Positions 1 through 23,703 of a DNA stretch of 64,000 nucleotides are shown piece after piece. This stretch comes from Xiphophorus maculatus (lineage: Eukaryota; Chordata; Actinopteri; Cyprinodontiformes; Poeciliidae). The position numbers and the translations under genes were made by a program. A model generated the notes under the pieces. It had not been told where the DNA came from, did no database searches, and saw only the letters and a list, made by a program, of their open reading frames with translations. The stretch covers positions 30,853,213 through 30,917,212 of the forward strand of contig NC_036453.1 in NCBI RefSeq assembly GCF_002775205.1, read 5' to 3'. Numbering within the stretch: position 1 is the stretch's first letter; every line of letters begins with the position of its first letter.

Positions 1-430
1 CAAATCAAAGAAATTCAAAACGCAGGTTACTGACCTGAAAAGTTAATCATATTTAGGGTTTTGCTGGTTTATTATTGCTTTTTGAGACCTCCTTGTTTAA
101 TTCTAAGTTACCTTAGTCTGTGTGTGTTTTCATTTTAGTGACATCAGTGCATGAGTCCTCCTTAGTTGTCTTCACCATGTCAAATTCTCACTCCCCTTTT
201 AAAGATTAGTAGCATGTAATTTAAACTTTGTTGTACTGGAACTGAATTTGTGGGACTTCCATCATTGACTCGTGTGTTTTTTACTTCTGTGAACCTTTGG
301 GAAAGCTGTTTTCATCGGTGTCTGTTGTGTTTGTGGTTCCGTGGCAGGTTTTCGTGTGGTGCAAATATATAAAGCAACTAAATTGAACTTCATCAATAAA
401 ACTGATTGAAATCGAGTCTTTTTGAGTCGA
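1..430 (+). other. possible 3' UTR end of an upstream gene
   Basis: No reading frame of note. The stretch ends with an AATAAA signal at 395-400 followed by a T/G-rich segment near 417-430, which is the layout of a vertebrate cleavage and polyadenylation site on the + strand. This suggests the tail of a gene lying to the left of the window. AATAAA is frequent by chance in AT-rich DNA, so this is only a suggestion; the upstream gene cannot be named from here. Confidence 0.3.
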
Positions 431-2237
431 TGTTCACATGATCATTTTAGAAAGGTATTATGACAAAAGTATAAGCATCATTTCTTTATTGTTCAGTGTT
501 TCAGAGAAATGTGATAAGGAGGTTGTAAGCTTAATAATGCACTCTGCACAATAAATCTTTGTAAAATATTGAAACATTCATTAATTTCTATAGTTGGAAA
601 TTTAACCAAACTCCTACAGATTCATTACACAAAGATCCAGTTTAAGATGTATCTTCACTTCTCTTAAATAAGCTTTACACAATCTTCCCAAGATTGTGGT
701 TATGCCTTTTGCTTATGCAAGTGTTTCCTTCCACACAACTTTCCACTTTGACACAGCACTCCATCATTGCTAGGCTTCTGTAGCAACTACATATTTTTAA
801 TTCAAATCAAAAACCCTGTATTAGTCTCCATAGCTCTTTATATTCGTCCTCGGTGACTTTATGCTGGGTATCAACAGTCTTTTCTGTAATTCTGAAAGCT
901 ATAAAATCCCTTTATGTTTAAAAAACATAAATGTTGGACTTCTGTGATCTTATAATTTCCCTGAGAAATGGGATTTAGGTTTCCTTTTTTGAGCTGTAAA
1001 CAAAAATCTTTAAAATGAACAGAAACTCTTTACACAGTCATATTCCATAATGTGGCTGAGCCTTGTTTGTCAGATTAAAAGCACCTGTCTTTCAGCAGCT
1101 ATTAAAAAAATACTTTTTACTAAGTGCATATTTTTGTATTACATTTTTTTTACTGGTCTGATTTTATATTCTTGCAGTAAATGTGCTTTAAATATCTGTA
1201 TTTAACAGCAGTAAGGCTTGAAAACATTGATGCAATTAATGGGTTTCACTTAGAAAATTTAGTTACCAAAATAAACTTTTCAACAATATTCCAATTTATT
1301 AACTATTCCTAGATATGAGTTTCACTTTTTAAATTAAATTATAAACTGAATTTTTTTTTTTTATTATTCAAAAGCAGGCAGACTAGTCAAGTGTCTGGTC
1401 CTCATATTGTACTTACAGGATCAACAAAAATTTAGTGCTAAATTTGAAATAGTAAGCAGCTGCTTAGAAGAAAATATAAGTTGAATATTTAAGCAACTAT
1501 TCATTAATAAAGACCATTTAAGAATTAAAAAATACAAGATGATTTTCAAGGAATACTGGTTTGTTATGGTAATATACATTTAGGCACTATAATCAATTAT
1601 GAATATCTAATTGTTTGTGTAGTAAGAAAAAGTTTGCAGTTAATATGTTTTTCTGTTTGCTAGTTTGTTTGTTTTTATAATCATTACAAAAATGTTTACC
1701 CATTGCTTTTTCTATCCAAGACTTTCTAGACTATTATGTAAATATTTTTGACATCATATTTATAAAAAAAAAATCTACTGGCAGTTTCAGTTTTAGAATT
1801 ATAATACAGAAGGCATTAAATTATTTATTTATTTTACACCAAATAATTCAATATCAGTCTTTGTACATGTAAACATCTATATAATATAACATGTTTCACA
1901 AATCAGGGCTGTATAAAGTGATCCATTCCTCTTTATCGATGCTAAAAGGCACTAAACGTCACATCCACAGAGGTTTCAGGGATTGGTGCCTCTGCAGCTG
2001 AACCATTAGCATCCTTTTGCATCAGTAGACTTCCTCGCCTGGATACAGACCACACAGGCAGGCCCTGATTCCCATCATCATGACAACAGGGATGCCAGAC
2101 AACCAATCGAGTCCCCGCTAAGCCTCTTCTGGAAGCTGATTGGTCCGCCTGCCTGCAGCCTGTTGTGGAATGTCCATCTTTAACCTCTCCGCTCCCGTTG
2201 CTGTCACCGCTTATCTTTTCTTAGCGTAGATTACAGC
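431..2237. other. AT-rich intergenic DNA without recognisable genes
   Basis: No exon-like reading frame, RNA gene or intact mobile element was seen on either strand. Most of the stretch is AT-rich with short A and T runs. A more GC-balanced block at about 1930-2215 contains CCAAT-type boxes in both orientations (near 2102 and 2140). It could be a regulatory block, but nothing ties it to a gene. Confidence 0.5.
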
Positions 2238-2930
<693 letters not shown>

Positions 2931-3614
2931 ATAAGTGCCCCTGGACCCAATATCGTGTTGACAAGTCATTATGTGAATGGCTCTCCCTCCGCACGCCTCT
3001 GCTGGATGTCACAGCATCCATCGCCTGAACTGGGAGACCAGGGAGAGCGCTGCAGTCAGTCCCCGCATAAAGTGCAACACGATCCGCTCACGACCAGGTT
3101 AAATTCTTTGCTTCGACTCTGTTTTTTAAGAATCGGTCGCTTTCATTTTCAGTGGAAGGGAGGAGATTCTCTCTTCGCCGCCATTTTTAGAGAAACTTTG
3201 CTGGCTGCTGCCTGACGTTAGCAGCTAGCGGGTTTGGCCAGCCAGCTCCCAATGACAGTTAACGCTTGGCTGTCGTTAGCCAGCTCGCAGCTTATATAGC
3301 CTTGCTTTGCTTAAAATTGTTGTTATTCCTGCCGCCCGTGCCCGCCAGCACAGGCGAAAAGACACGAATATCGTTAATGTGGAGAAATAGGGAAGACTTG
3401 AAGCCAGCCAGTCTGTTCTGTGTTTGGGTAGGGCAGTTATGCGGTTTGGTTAGCGAATTAGCATTGCTATCTTTACAACTAGCGAAATTCCCACTTTGAT
3501 TTCTCTGAACTGCATTGGCTGTCTGTGATTTTTAGCCACCCCAGGCTGCTGCGGGCAGGGTGACTGAATTGTTCACCTAATAACTCAACTCATGTGGATT
3601 TCCCCATTTACTTG
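2931..3614 (+). promoter_or_regulatory. taok1: probable taok1 promoter and non-coding first exon
   Basis: Base composition rises relative to the flanks. The 12-base string GCCGCCATTTTT at 3177-3188 matches the YY1 site that often marks transcription starts of housekeeping vertebrate genes. A strong donor, GTGAGT, lies at 3615-3620 and could close a leader exon that splices to the acceptor at 11994-11995. Mammalian TAOK1 also has a non-coding first exon separated from the start codon by a long intron. The exact start site and exon limits are inferred. Confidence 0.45.
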
Positions 3615-4710
3615 GTGAGTCTAATTTTTTTTCTTATTAACGGTTGATGATTTTAGTTTTTACAACAGTTGTTTTTTTTTCTTCGGAGGCTTGTTTTCAA
3701 CGCCTATTAGCATCCGGGCTAGCCAGTCAGATTTACTGCTATTCGCCTGCTAATAGAAAGTTACTGTCACAACTTATATCTTGTTTCTCTTCGACATATT
3801 TCATATTTCTCAATTTCGGCTTGTGTGGTGATCAGTTGATTGTATAACAAATCTTTGTTTCTGATGCCAACGTGAATCGCAGTTAACCTAAACATGCAGA
3901 GACACGGGCTAAGGAGCTAATTGGAGATGTAAATAATGGATGCAGCTCGCTTTATCAAATAAGTGTTAGCTGGATGCGGTTAGCTTGCTAATCCGCTTTA
4001 TGCAGCGATCGTTGCAAGCCGTGCCACTCCCTCGGTTTTGTTTTTGTCCAGTGTAGCCTTACGCTAACGTCAAGTCCAGTTCGGCTCTGGATGTGTTTTG
4101 TTTGGTTTGGGAAGTTTTCTTATCCACCAGAGGTATCATGAGTCATGGACTGCTGTGTGCGATTAATTGGTGACATCGGTCCTGGCTCCCATGTATATGT
4201 CGCACATAAGTTTGGTGTTATGGCTGTGTGTTTACAAGCAGCAGGGCAGTGGAGGATAACCAATCAGTGCCCTAATGTCGCGTTAGAGCGACTGGCAGCG
4301 GATCCATCGGCAGCTGATGGCTGTTTTTTATGCGCTGACGTGAGTCGCATTCCTCAGCTTTGTGTTGATATTGCGTAACACGGGCTAGCACTCAGTAGGC
4401 TGCCCTTCTGCTGGCTTTATCTGGGACTTTATGTCGCTGAAGTTATGTATGACACGGTGGATCACCTGCATTAGGAGCATTGTTAATATAAATCGTGCAT
4501 GGCAATACGTTGGGATTTGTAAACAGAGGATGGAGGCAGCTTAAATGTTATGTCAGTGGCTGGATAACCTCATGTACCTGAACACCCACACCGTGTTCTG
4601 TGCGCTGGATGGATATAAACCCAGTGAAGCGAGCACTGCAGTATGAGCAGCTCACCTGTAAACGGGTTTAATGCAGTCTTTATGCTAAAGTTCTTTTTTT
4701 TCCTTTTTTT

Positions 4711-4735
4711 GGGGGGGGGGGGGGGGGGGGGGGGG
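4711..4735 (+). repeat. homopolymer of 25 G
   Basis: An uninterrupted run of 25 G residues directly preceded by seven T. Such a run can form G-quadruplex structures on the + strand and is also a classic place for assembly length errors. Confidence 0.95.
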
Positions 4736-7689
4736 CGATTTGTGCTACTGTCATTTTTTTCTTTCCATCACTGCATGATTGCTTCAAGTACAAGTGCTTT
4801 CAAAGGCTCTAACTAAAGCCCCTTTTAACGTTTTAATGTTTTACTTGTCAGTTTTGTATCAGAGGGCGCTGAATATGGACAAACAGCATGATGGATGTAA
4901 GTGTCTCCCAGGAAAAATGGATTAGACTCTGGAATAAAGCCTACCCTGCTTTTATTTAGCCATTGATAGTCTGCCTCTGCAGAGCAAATTGCTCCACAGG
5001 ATGAGCCTCATAGTTTCCATAATATATGTGATTTTTGCACAGCATTTATAAGGCACATTAATCTTAACCCTACTGTGTTTTCCATGGTTTTTCATTTCAG
5101 TTGTTGTGCCTGATGACTGCTTCATTGTCTTCTGGTTTTAATGGTGTTGTTTACAGTGTAAAAGCAATGTTTTTTATTTTTAATTCAGTTTTTGTGATAA
5201 AAGTAAGCATAAGGAGCATTCTTATAAATTACATTATTCAGTGTAATTAAAAATACAGTTATAAAACCACAAAACCTTCTGGCGTAATCAATATTTTTTG
5301 GCTTGAAGGCCTTTTACTAAAATGTCAGTAGTTATTGGAGTCATCAGAATTATTAGTTTTCTCTCAGTCTATGGAGCATAGAGTAGTAGAGTGATAATAC
5401 TGTTTAAAAAACAAAACTGTTGTTAAACTACAAGCAGCATATTTGTTAAGCATCTAGCTGCAGGCCAGCAACCACTTTGAGCATGTTATTTATTGCTCTA
5501 TGAATAGTACAACAGTAAAAATGTTTTTAGTCCAACTAGTCAGCAGTCAGTCTGGATTTTTAAGGCTTTGTTTTATACTCAAAACACTGATTAATGAATT
5601 CCAGATAACATTATTATAACAGTAACAATCAATGTGGAATAAGTAAGAATAATTGCAGCTTTTTTACAGGTAGATCATTTATGCAATTATTGTTTTGTAC
5701 TTTTTGTGGAAACTGTGAAACCTTCATGTTAGTCGAGGCTTCAATAACCTTGAGATACTCTGAAAACCTCTTAGGTGTTCATGTCCACATGTCTATTGGT
5801 TTAGACCATATTTGTACTTTTTTTTCTTTGAATGACATAAATGTGACACTAGGATCAAGGACAAAAAGCATCAATCAGATTCTTGTATTCTTTTTATGCA
5901 GTTCAGGAAATATGCAGTGTAGAAAGTGAAATAATTATTTATAATTTGCTGTTTGATTTGCTTGCTACATACTTATTCACTTTACAGTGGGCATGGAAGA
6001 TTGTAAAATTAGAAACTTTGAGTACAAAAAAACATGGTCTCAATACATTAGCAGCAACAAGTGGGGTAGGGGCAATACTCTTTTAATGTATGTTCATTTA
6101 GGGCTGGAGAATAAGTCAATAACATTAAAGACAGGTGATCAAAATCAATAAATAACACAGCTGACAGAATTTTCAATAATTTCACTGAAATCCAATCCAG
6201 AACTGCACAGCATTCTGGGGGATATAGGCAGAGGAAAGACTTCAGCTGCTCAATCACTCATGGCTAGTTAAGCTATGAGCTCACTCTTCGGTTGCCTAGC
6301 AACAACCTGCTGAGTAATTTGCACAGCAGCAGTTTCAGGTTTGCCACTGTGCCGCATAACTGCTTAAAAATAAAAAGCAACAGCAACAGAGTAGATTGAG
6401 AACTGTGGATAAAAGAAGAAAGGTCAAGCCTCCAGTTAGGCAGGATTTCAGATATTTAAAACTAATCACTAATTATCTATTAACTGATATGATTCATTAC
6501 AATATTGGAAAACTGTAGCAACTCGGGGACCTTTTAAATAAAATAACTTGAATCCATCGGATTCCAGTGAAATGAACATATTTGGAGTTTCATGTCTTGA
6601 TGAAGGTGTTGCATTTTTTAACTCGGCTTTCTGCAGTCCAGACACAGTTTAGCACATTGGTGATTTTACAGTGGTGCCATTTATTTTAGTTGCAGGAAGG
6701 TGGAATGGAGACCGGTGGTTGAAATGTAGTGGCTTAAATCCTCTTAGCGTTTGGTCACTTCTTTCCTCTCCCATCACAGTCGTGACTGTAGCTGCAGAAA
6801 CTGGAATGTGTCACTTTTTTGAATTTGGGGTGGGGGTGCTGGAGAGTTTTGACTTCCTCCCTTCAGTCAAGTCAACAATCTGTAATCAGTCTGAGAAGCA
6901 AGAGCGTGGACGCCCCACCCTCCATCTTGGGATAGGGATGTAGTGTGTGTGGGTAAGCTGTTTGGATAACAGCTCTCACATAGGTCCTGAAATTAAGATT
7001 TTCTCTGAACAAACAGCTGTAACGTTGCTGTGTTGCTTTTATTGAGCGCCTGCCTGATGATCAGTGAGTAATCCTACACCAACACTCGGTTTATTGATTG
7101 ATGCCAGTACTGCTTGTGACTGGTGTTTCTTTTTTCTTTTTTACAAATGAACAGTTAAACATGTCGTTTATTAATTTTACTAAACTCTTAAATGGGTTGG
7201 AAACACGTAAATAATGTAGCTTCTGTTTATAAATTAATATATTTTGCAATGAGAAGCTAGGAAATATTTCATGTGCATCAAGGCCAGTTTCATGAAGCTG
7301 ATCAGTTTAGAAGACGAACAACCTAAGTGCATTTCTGTTTTGAATTATTTAGTATTGCAGCATTAAGCATCTCTCAGTGAGCATCTGTAGGAAAGGGTGT
7401 GTAGATAATATAGTTTATATGAATGAATGAAATAAAACATAATCAATATACAGCTGTTAGTCTTTAGAAACATTATCACGCTTTCTGAAGAATTCTGCTT
7501 GGTAACTTTTCATTAAAAACCAACTCCACAGTCTTAATATGTCAACATGCACAAAATAGTTTGTCAAAGATGTGAAAAATGCCTAAAATAAATCCATCTT
7601 TTGTTTGAAAAGCAGAAAACCAAAGCCTTGCATGTGAGCACATTTTTAAATAATTATTTCTTCAAAAAATTTATTTTTGCTCTTCACCA

Positions 7690-8180
7690 GGTGTTGACCT
7701 CCCAGCTGCCAACTTTTAGGCATTTTAATCTTTTGTAACAATTCACAATGAGGGAGACATCTTTGATGACTTGTTCTCGTTAGATCTGTGGTTCTTAAAT
7801 TTTTCTTTATAACAAGAACCCCTTCAGTAGCTGCTATTGTATCCAAGAGGTGCTTTTCTACATCCTTTGTTTCATGCCAAACCCACATCGATTTTGCCAA
7901 AAATCTGTCTTGGTCTCATTTGACCAAAGTACACGGCATCCTGTTGAAAGTCCCAGTGGAGTTGAACAAACTTGTTCACTCTTGTGTTGATGGGGGTTTT
8001 CCTGAAATCTCTTCCAAACAACCGGTTGGCTTTTACTAGCTGACTTATTGACCCTAACATGTCATTTTTTACTGCAGTTCTCTAATAATGAGCTCTGGAT
8101 GGGTGTTTTTTTTTAATCTCTCCTACAGACTTGCTTGTTGTGTGTGGTGACAAGATAAAAATGGTTCCTTGTGCAACCTA
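7690..8180 (-). repeat. degenerate dispersed repeat, possibly transposon coding remnant
   Basis: The stretch resembles, from memory, a repeat seen many times in teleost genomes whose - strand has broken coding character. Two partly open - strand frames lie at about 7646-8060 but do not join and carry no motif I can assign. Treated as a transposon fossil. The family is not identified. Confidence 0.3.
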
Positions 8181-8470
8181 TTGGGCTGTTGCTAACAGAA
8201 AACAAGCCTCTGTGTCGCATTATATTTATATAGAAGGAAAAGAAGAAGTTGTAGATTTCTAAGTAGTGGTTCCTAGAAGCTCTGATCAGGTTAAAATAAT
8301 CAATAAAAATACTTTTTTAAAGAGACTGTTCTACTATTTTTACCAATGATTTTGTTTCCAATTTTAGAATGAATAAAACATATTTTAAGGCTTTTTATCT
8401 TGTCTGCATCTGCAACAGTAGTGCTCTTATAATTAACATTGTGTAGTTGTGTCCAAAAACTTTGTTATAA

Positions 8471-8530
8471 TTACATCTAAAAATTAGATGTTACTCTAAT
8501 TTCTAGAGTAGCATCTAAAAATTAGATGTA
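8471..8530. repeat. small imperfect inverted repeat (fold-back)
   Basis: The left arm (about 8472-8498) and right arm (about 8504-8530) are imperfect reverse complements around a short AT-rich loop. Each arm itself contains the palindromic core CATCTAAAAATTAGATG. It may be a tiny MITE relic. No gene is involved. Confidence 0.6.
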
Positions 8531-9539
8531 CATCTTTGAGTAAATTCTTTAGACAAGTATTTTCTAATATTTTTGAAAGCCCATCAAATTTCAGAGTTGT
8601 TTATCCTTCGGCGATAATGTGAATTTCTAATGAGATTCACTCTAGAAATCATTAAAAGCATTTATTTATTATCCACCTCTTCATGTCTTACTGACTCGTT
8701 CTCTGCGCTGCACCTTTCTCCTCTTCATCTTTTGCCTCTTCATTAGCCTCTTTGTTTATTTAACAGGACATAGAAAAGCAATTCACACAACTCATCAAAT
8801 AATCATTTTCCTCTAGCTGTAAGAGGGGAAAAAATTCTGTGATTTTTATTTTGAACACACTGTTCCTCTGAGTAATTACACATGCATACACACACACACT
8901 GCAGTTGGGCACATCTCTTCCAGATTTAGTCTTGTGACTTTGTGCTCAGTGTTCTGTTTCATTGAGTGTGTGACAAACAGAGAAATGGCTGATTGTGCTT
9001 TAGCTTTTTTTCTTTTTACTCTGTATGAGTATAATCTCAAAGTATCATACTGTTTTTGCTTCATTCTGGCTCATAAACTAAAATCCAGTGACCTTAGGAC
9101 ATAAAAGCAAGAGATGAGGATGTTTATCTGAAAGGGTAAGCAGCTAGAAAAAAATGAGGTTTTTAATTGGTCTCCTGCAGAGTCGCAGTCAAGCCTAATA
9201 AGGCAATAACATTCTTTATTACTAAGTTTTCAGTGATTAATACTGGGTAACAGAACAACATCAAAACTATTAAAACTAATATTATAGTGTAAGTAAAAGT
9301 AATCAGGTTCACAAACATAATTAAAGGTTGCAGTAGCGATTGAGGTCAGCAGATTTTCTTACTCAGCTCTGATGCTGAATTTTGTTTTTCTTAGTTTTGA
9401 TTCTGGGAATCTCTTCAAAAGATAAAACCACATCTAAAGGTTACGGCGGGGAGAAGTCTGGCAGATGAGAAGATTACACTCTGAAATTCCCAAATATATT
9501 TTAGGCTTTTTTTTTGAGGCATTAAATATTTTTAGTCAT

Positions 9540-9581
9540 AAGGAGATTTTTAATAATATCAAGGAGATTTTTAATAATATC
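9540..9581. repeat. 21-bp tandem duplication
   Basis: Two identical, adjacent 21-base copies (9540-9560 and 9561-9581) beginning AAGGAGATTTTTAATAATAT. A simple local duplication inside taok1 intron 1. Confidence 0.85.
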
Positions 9582-11995
9582 TATACTGTATTCTGGTGTT
9601 TTATTTAATGTGTCATTTTCAATAAGTACAAGGAAATATTGTGTTTTTCAGCTTGTAATGTTTGCTTGTAGGCATAAGGGGAAAGGTATGCAGTATGAAT
9701 AGGGCATAACATCTTAAGTATGAGGAAGTACCGTCTGGTTTTATCTGGAAAAACGTCATGTTTCAAAAACATTACAGGAAATCTTCACTCCTGACCATGT
9801 GTTGGCTTATTACCCAGCTGGGCCTGTTGGTGACTATTATTGAAGGGTAATTTGAGAATTAGGCCAAACAGCCTTTTTGGGAGTTTTAGTGGCCCTTAAA
9901 TTAATCTTAAATCAATAAGCTCTAATTTTATGGTAAAAGAGAAAAGTCAGTTCACTTTGTTGTGTTTTATTTTGCTCCAGAAAAATGTTGATGAGCAGGA
10001 CTGGCAACATGAGCTCAGATATCATCAAATGATGCTTTGGAGCACACTTTGAAATCTGAGAAGTTTAATGTGTTTTACCACTATGGGGTTCACTGCACAT
10101 AGCAGATATCATTATAGTCCATCATTATGCAGTTCAAATAAATGGTGGCACGTCTATAAATGGGTGTCCACATTGGAATTTTACATTCAAGAGAAGAAAC
10201 TTTTAAAGTTGTGAACATAGTAATTAGTTTTTAATTGGTTGAACTCCTGGAAAGCAAACGGGAAAGTCAAAAATAAACCAACTTGAGATTTATTTTATTT
10301 GGTGATCGATTAATACAACGCAAATTATTTTTATCTAGTGCTATGTTAAATATGTTCTCCCTGATGGACAGTAATGCCAGAATAGCTCAAAGATGACAAA
10401 AGAGTCTTTGTGGTTTCTTGTCTTAATGAAACCAAAATTTTGATCAGATACTTTGGATCTGATACTTTGGATTTCACAAAATGTCATGTTTGCTTGGAAA
10501 AGAGCACCCACATATTCTATGTAAGGTATTATTTTTGTGTCCCATCTACCTCACTCACCGGTGCCAGTCAGAAGGTTGTCAGAAATGCATTTATTGACGT
10601 TCACTTTCAGAGTTGTTTCCTGAAATGCTAAGCTAGCATGTTTACTCTCTGTTGTGATATGACTCTGATAATTTCACTCTCTGTAACCTTAGTGTCAAAT
10701 TATCAGTTTGAAGGTACTTGTGGTCCACAATTTTTTATTATTAATACCAAGATATTTTTTTAGATTTTATTATTTTTTTACTTTGTCAATAATTAACACC
10801 AATAAAGACATAGACTGTGTACTGGGATTCTCTTGTGTGTTTTCTACGATATGATCTGTAATCATTCCCTAGAATAATATATGGGTGACATTTTTTTAAG
10901 TATACCTGCTGTTTACGTGCTCTAGTCTGCATGTAAACAATTTAAACAATAGCAAAACAATTTAGTTGATTAAAGGACAATTTTTTTGTGTTGTACTTAG
11001 CGTTGTCCATTTTTTGCAAGATTTAATTGTTTTATCTTTAAAATCATAACCTCAGTGAAAATCTCACCCTATAATTAAAGAAACTAAATAAATAAAGTGT
11101 GTCTGCAACCATCACCTGTAATGTTCTTGAATTGTGGTGGTTGACCATTTAAAATCATCCAGAGGGCTGTGAATGGTCCACAGGCCACACTTTTAACCCC
11201 TCTGGTGTATAGTGTGCATTGGCATGTAAAAGGTACCCACATTTTCTCAGAATATGAATAATATCCTACAGAGTTCATGTTATAACTGGAGGAAAGTTGA
11301 TGAATTGCATTTAGAGAAGAGCTTGCATTCCTATTCATCTTGCTTCTCATTACTGTGGGCCGCCTCCTTGTTGTGGACACTAAATCAATCCTGTGATATT
11401 TGCATTGCCCCAGTCACGCCGGTAGCTTACAGATCTGCAGTAATTGCTGAAGCAGTCTAAACAGATGCGTTAGTGATGACTCTGTAGTTAGTTCATCAGG
11501 CTATTGTCAGCAGCTGGAAGAATAATCAGCTATTTCAAATATTCAAAGAGCTGCTGACATTTCTGAGGGAACTGTTTGTTGTTTACTTTGATTATCTGAA
11601 GAGCTGATGCAGAATATTTCAGGACTTCCTTCAGCCATGCTGTCTCACGACTTGTTAATCATTGCATTGGAAGTATTTATGTGAAGCTGATTAGGAAAAA
11701 CATCATCATAAAGATGTTAGAATGTCATTGTCAAACTGAGGCATCAGCCCAGTTTTTTGGCGTAAACAGTTTGAGCTTCAGCAGTTTGAGTTTAAGATGA
11801 AGAGATGTTCTGTCTGACTATTCTCACTGTGGATCACACCTTTTTGTTTTTTTTATCATCTCCGTTCAAATGCTGGCTTACTGACTCATCCTGCATATCT
11901 CCCTCTTTCTGTGCAAAATGAATGTTTTTGTTGTTTTCTTATTTCTCTTTGCCTTTTCTCACACCTCAATCCTCCTTTATCTTCTGTCTGTCCAG

Positions 11996-12123
11996 GTGCC
12001 CATGCGCTGACCTCCTCAGGCTCCCACATAGCTTCAAATGAATCTTCAGCTGCTTTGGTATAGCTCTGCGCCCAGATAGTCCCATCCCCTCTGTGCGGGC
12101 GATACGGGACTACGTAGACCAGG
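11996..12123 (+). promoter_or_regulatory. taok1: taok1 5' UTR segment with two short uORFs
   Basis: The acceptor at 11994-11995 starts the exon that carries the taok1 ATG. The 128-base leader part contains two upstream reading frames: 12002-12010 (ATG CGC TGA) and 12038-12079 (14 codons including the stop). Both end before the main start. uORFs of this kind often lower translation of the main frame, so translational control is plausible but not shown. Confidence 0.6.

Positions 12124-23703
<11,580 letters not shown>

Larger units (their letters stand above)
3615..11995 (+). other. taok1: taok1 first intron (long, non-coding)
   Basis: About 8.4 kb between the candidate leader exon and the exon with the start codon. 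No coding exon was recognised. It holds a 25-base G run (4711-4735), a degenerate dispersed repeat near 7.7-8.2 kb, a small fold-back element (8471-8530) and a 21-bp tandem duplication (9540-9581). The 3' end is a good pyrimidine tract followed by CAG at 11993-11995. Confidence 0.45.

Noticed and set aside
9040-9066. A 22-base string (GTATCATAYTGTTTTTGCTTCAT) shared with 13034-13056
   Set aside because: Isolated short match in AT-rich introns with no extended homology around it; probably chance or a tiny repeat remnant.
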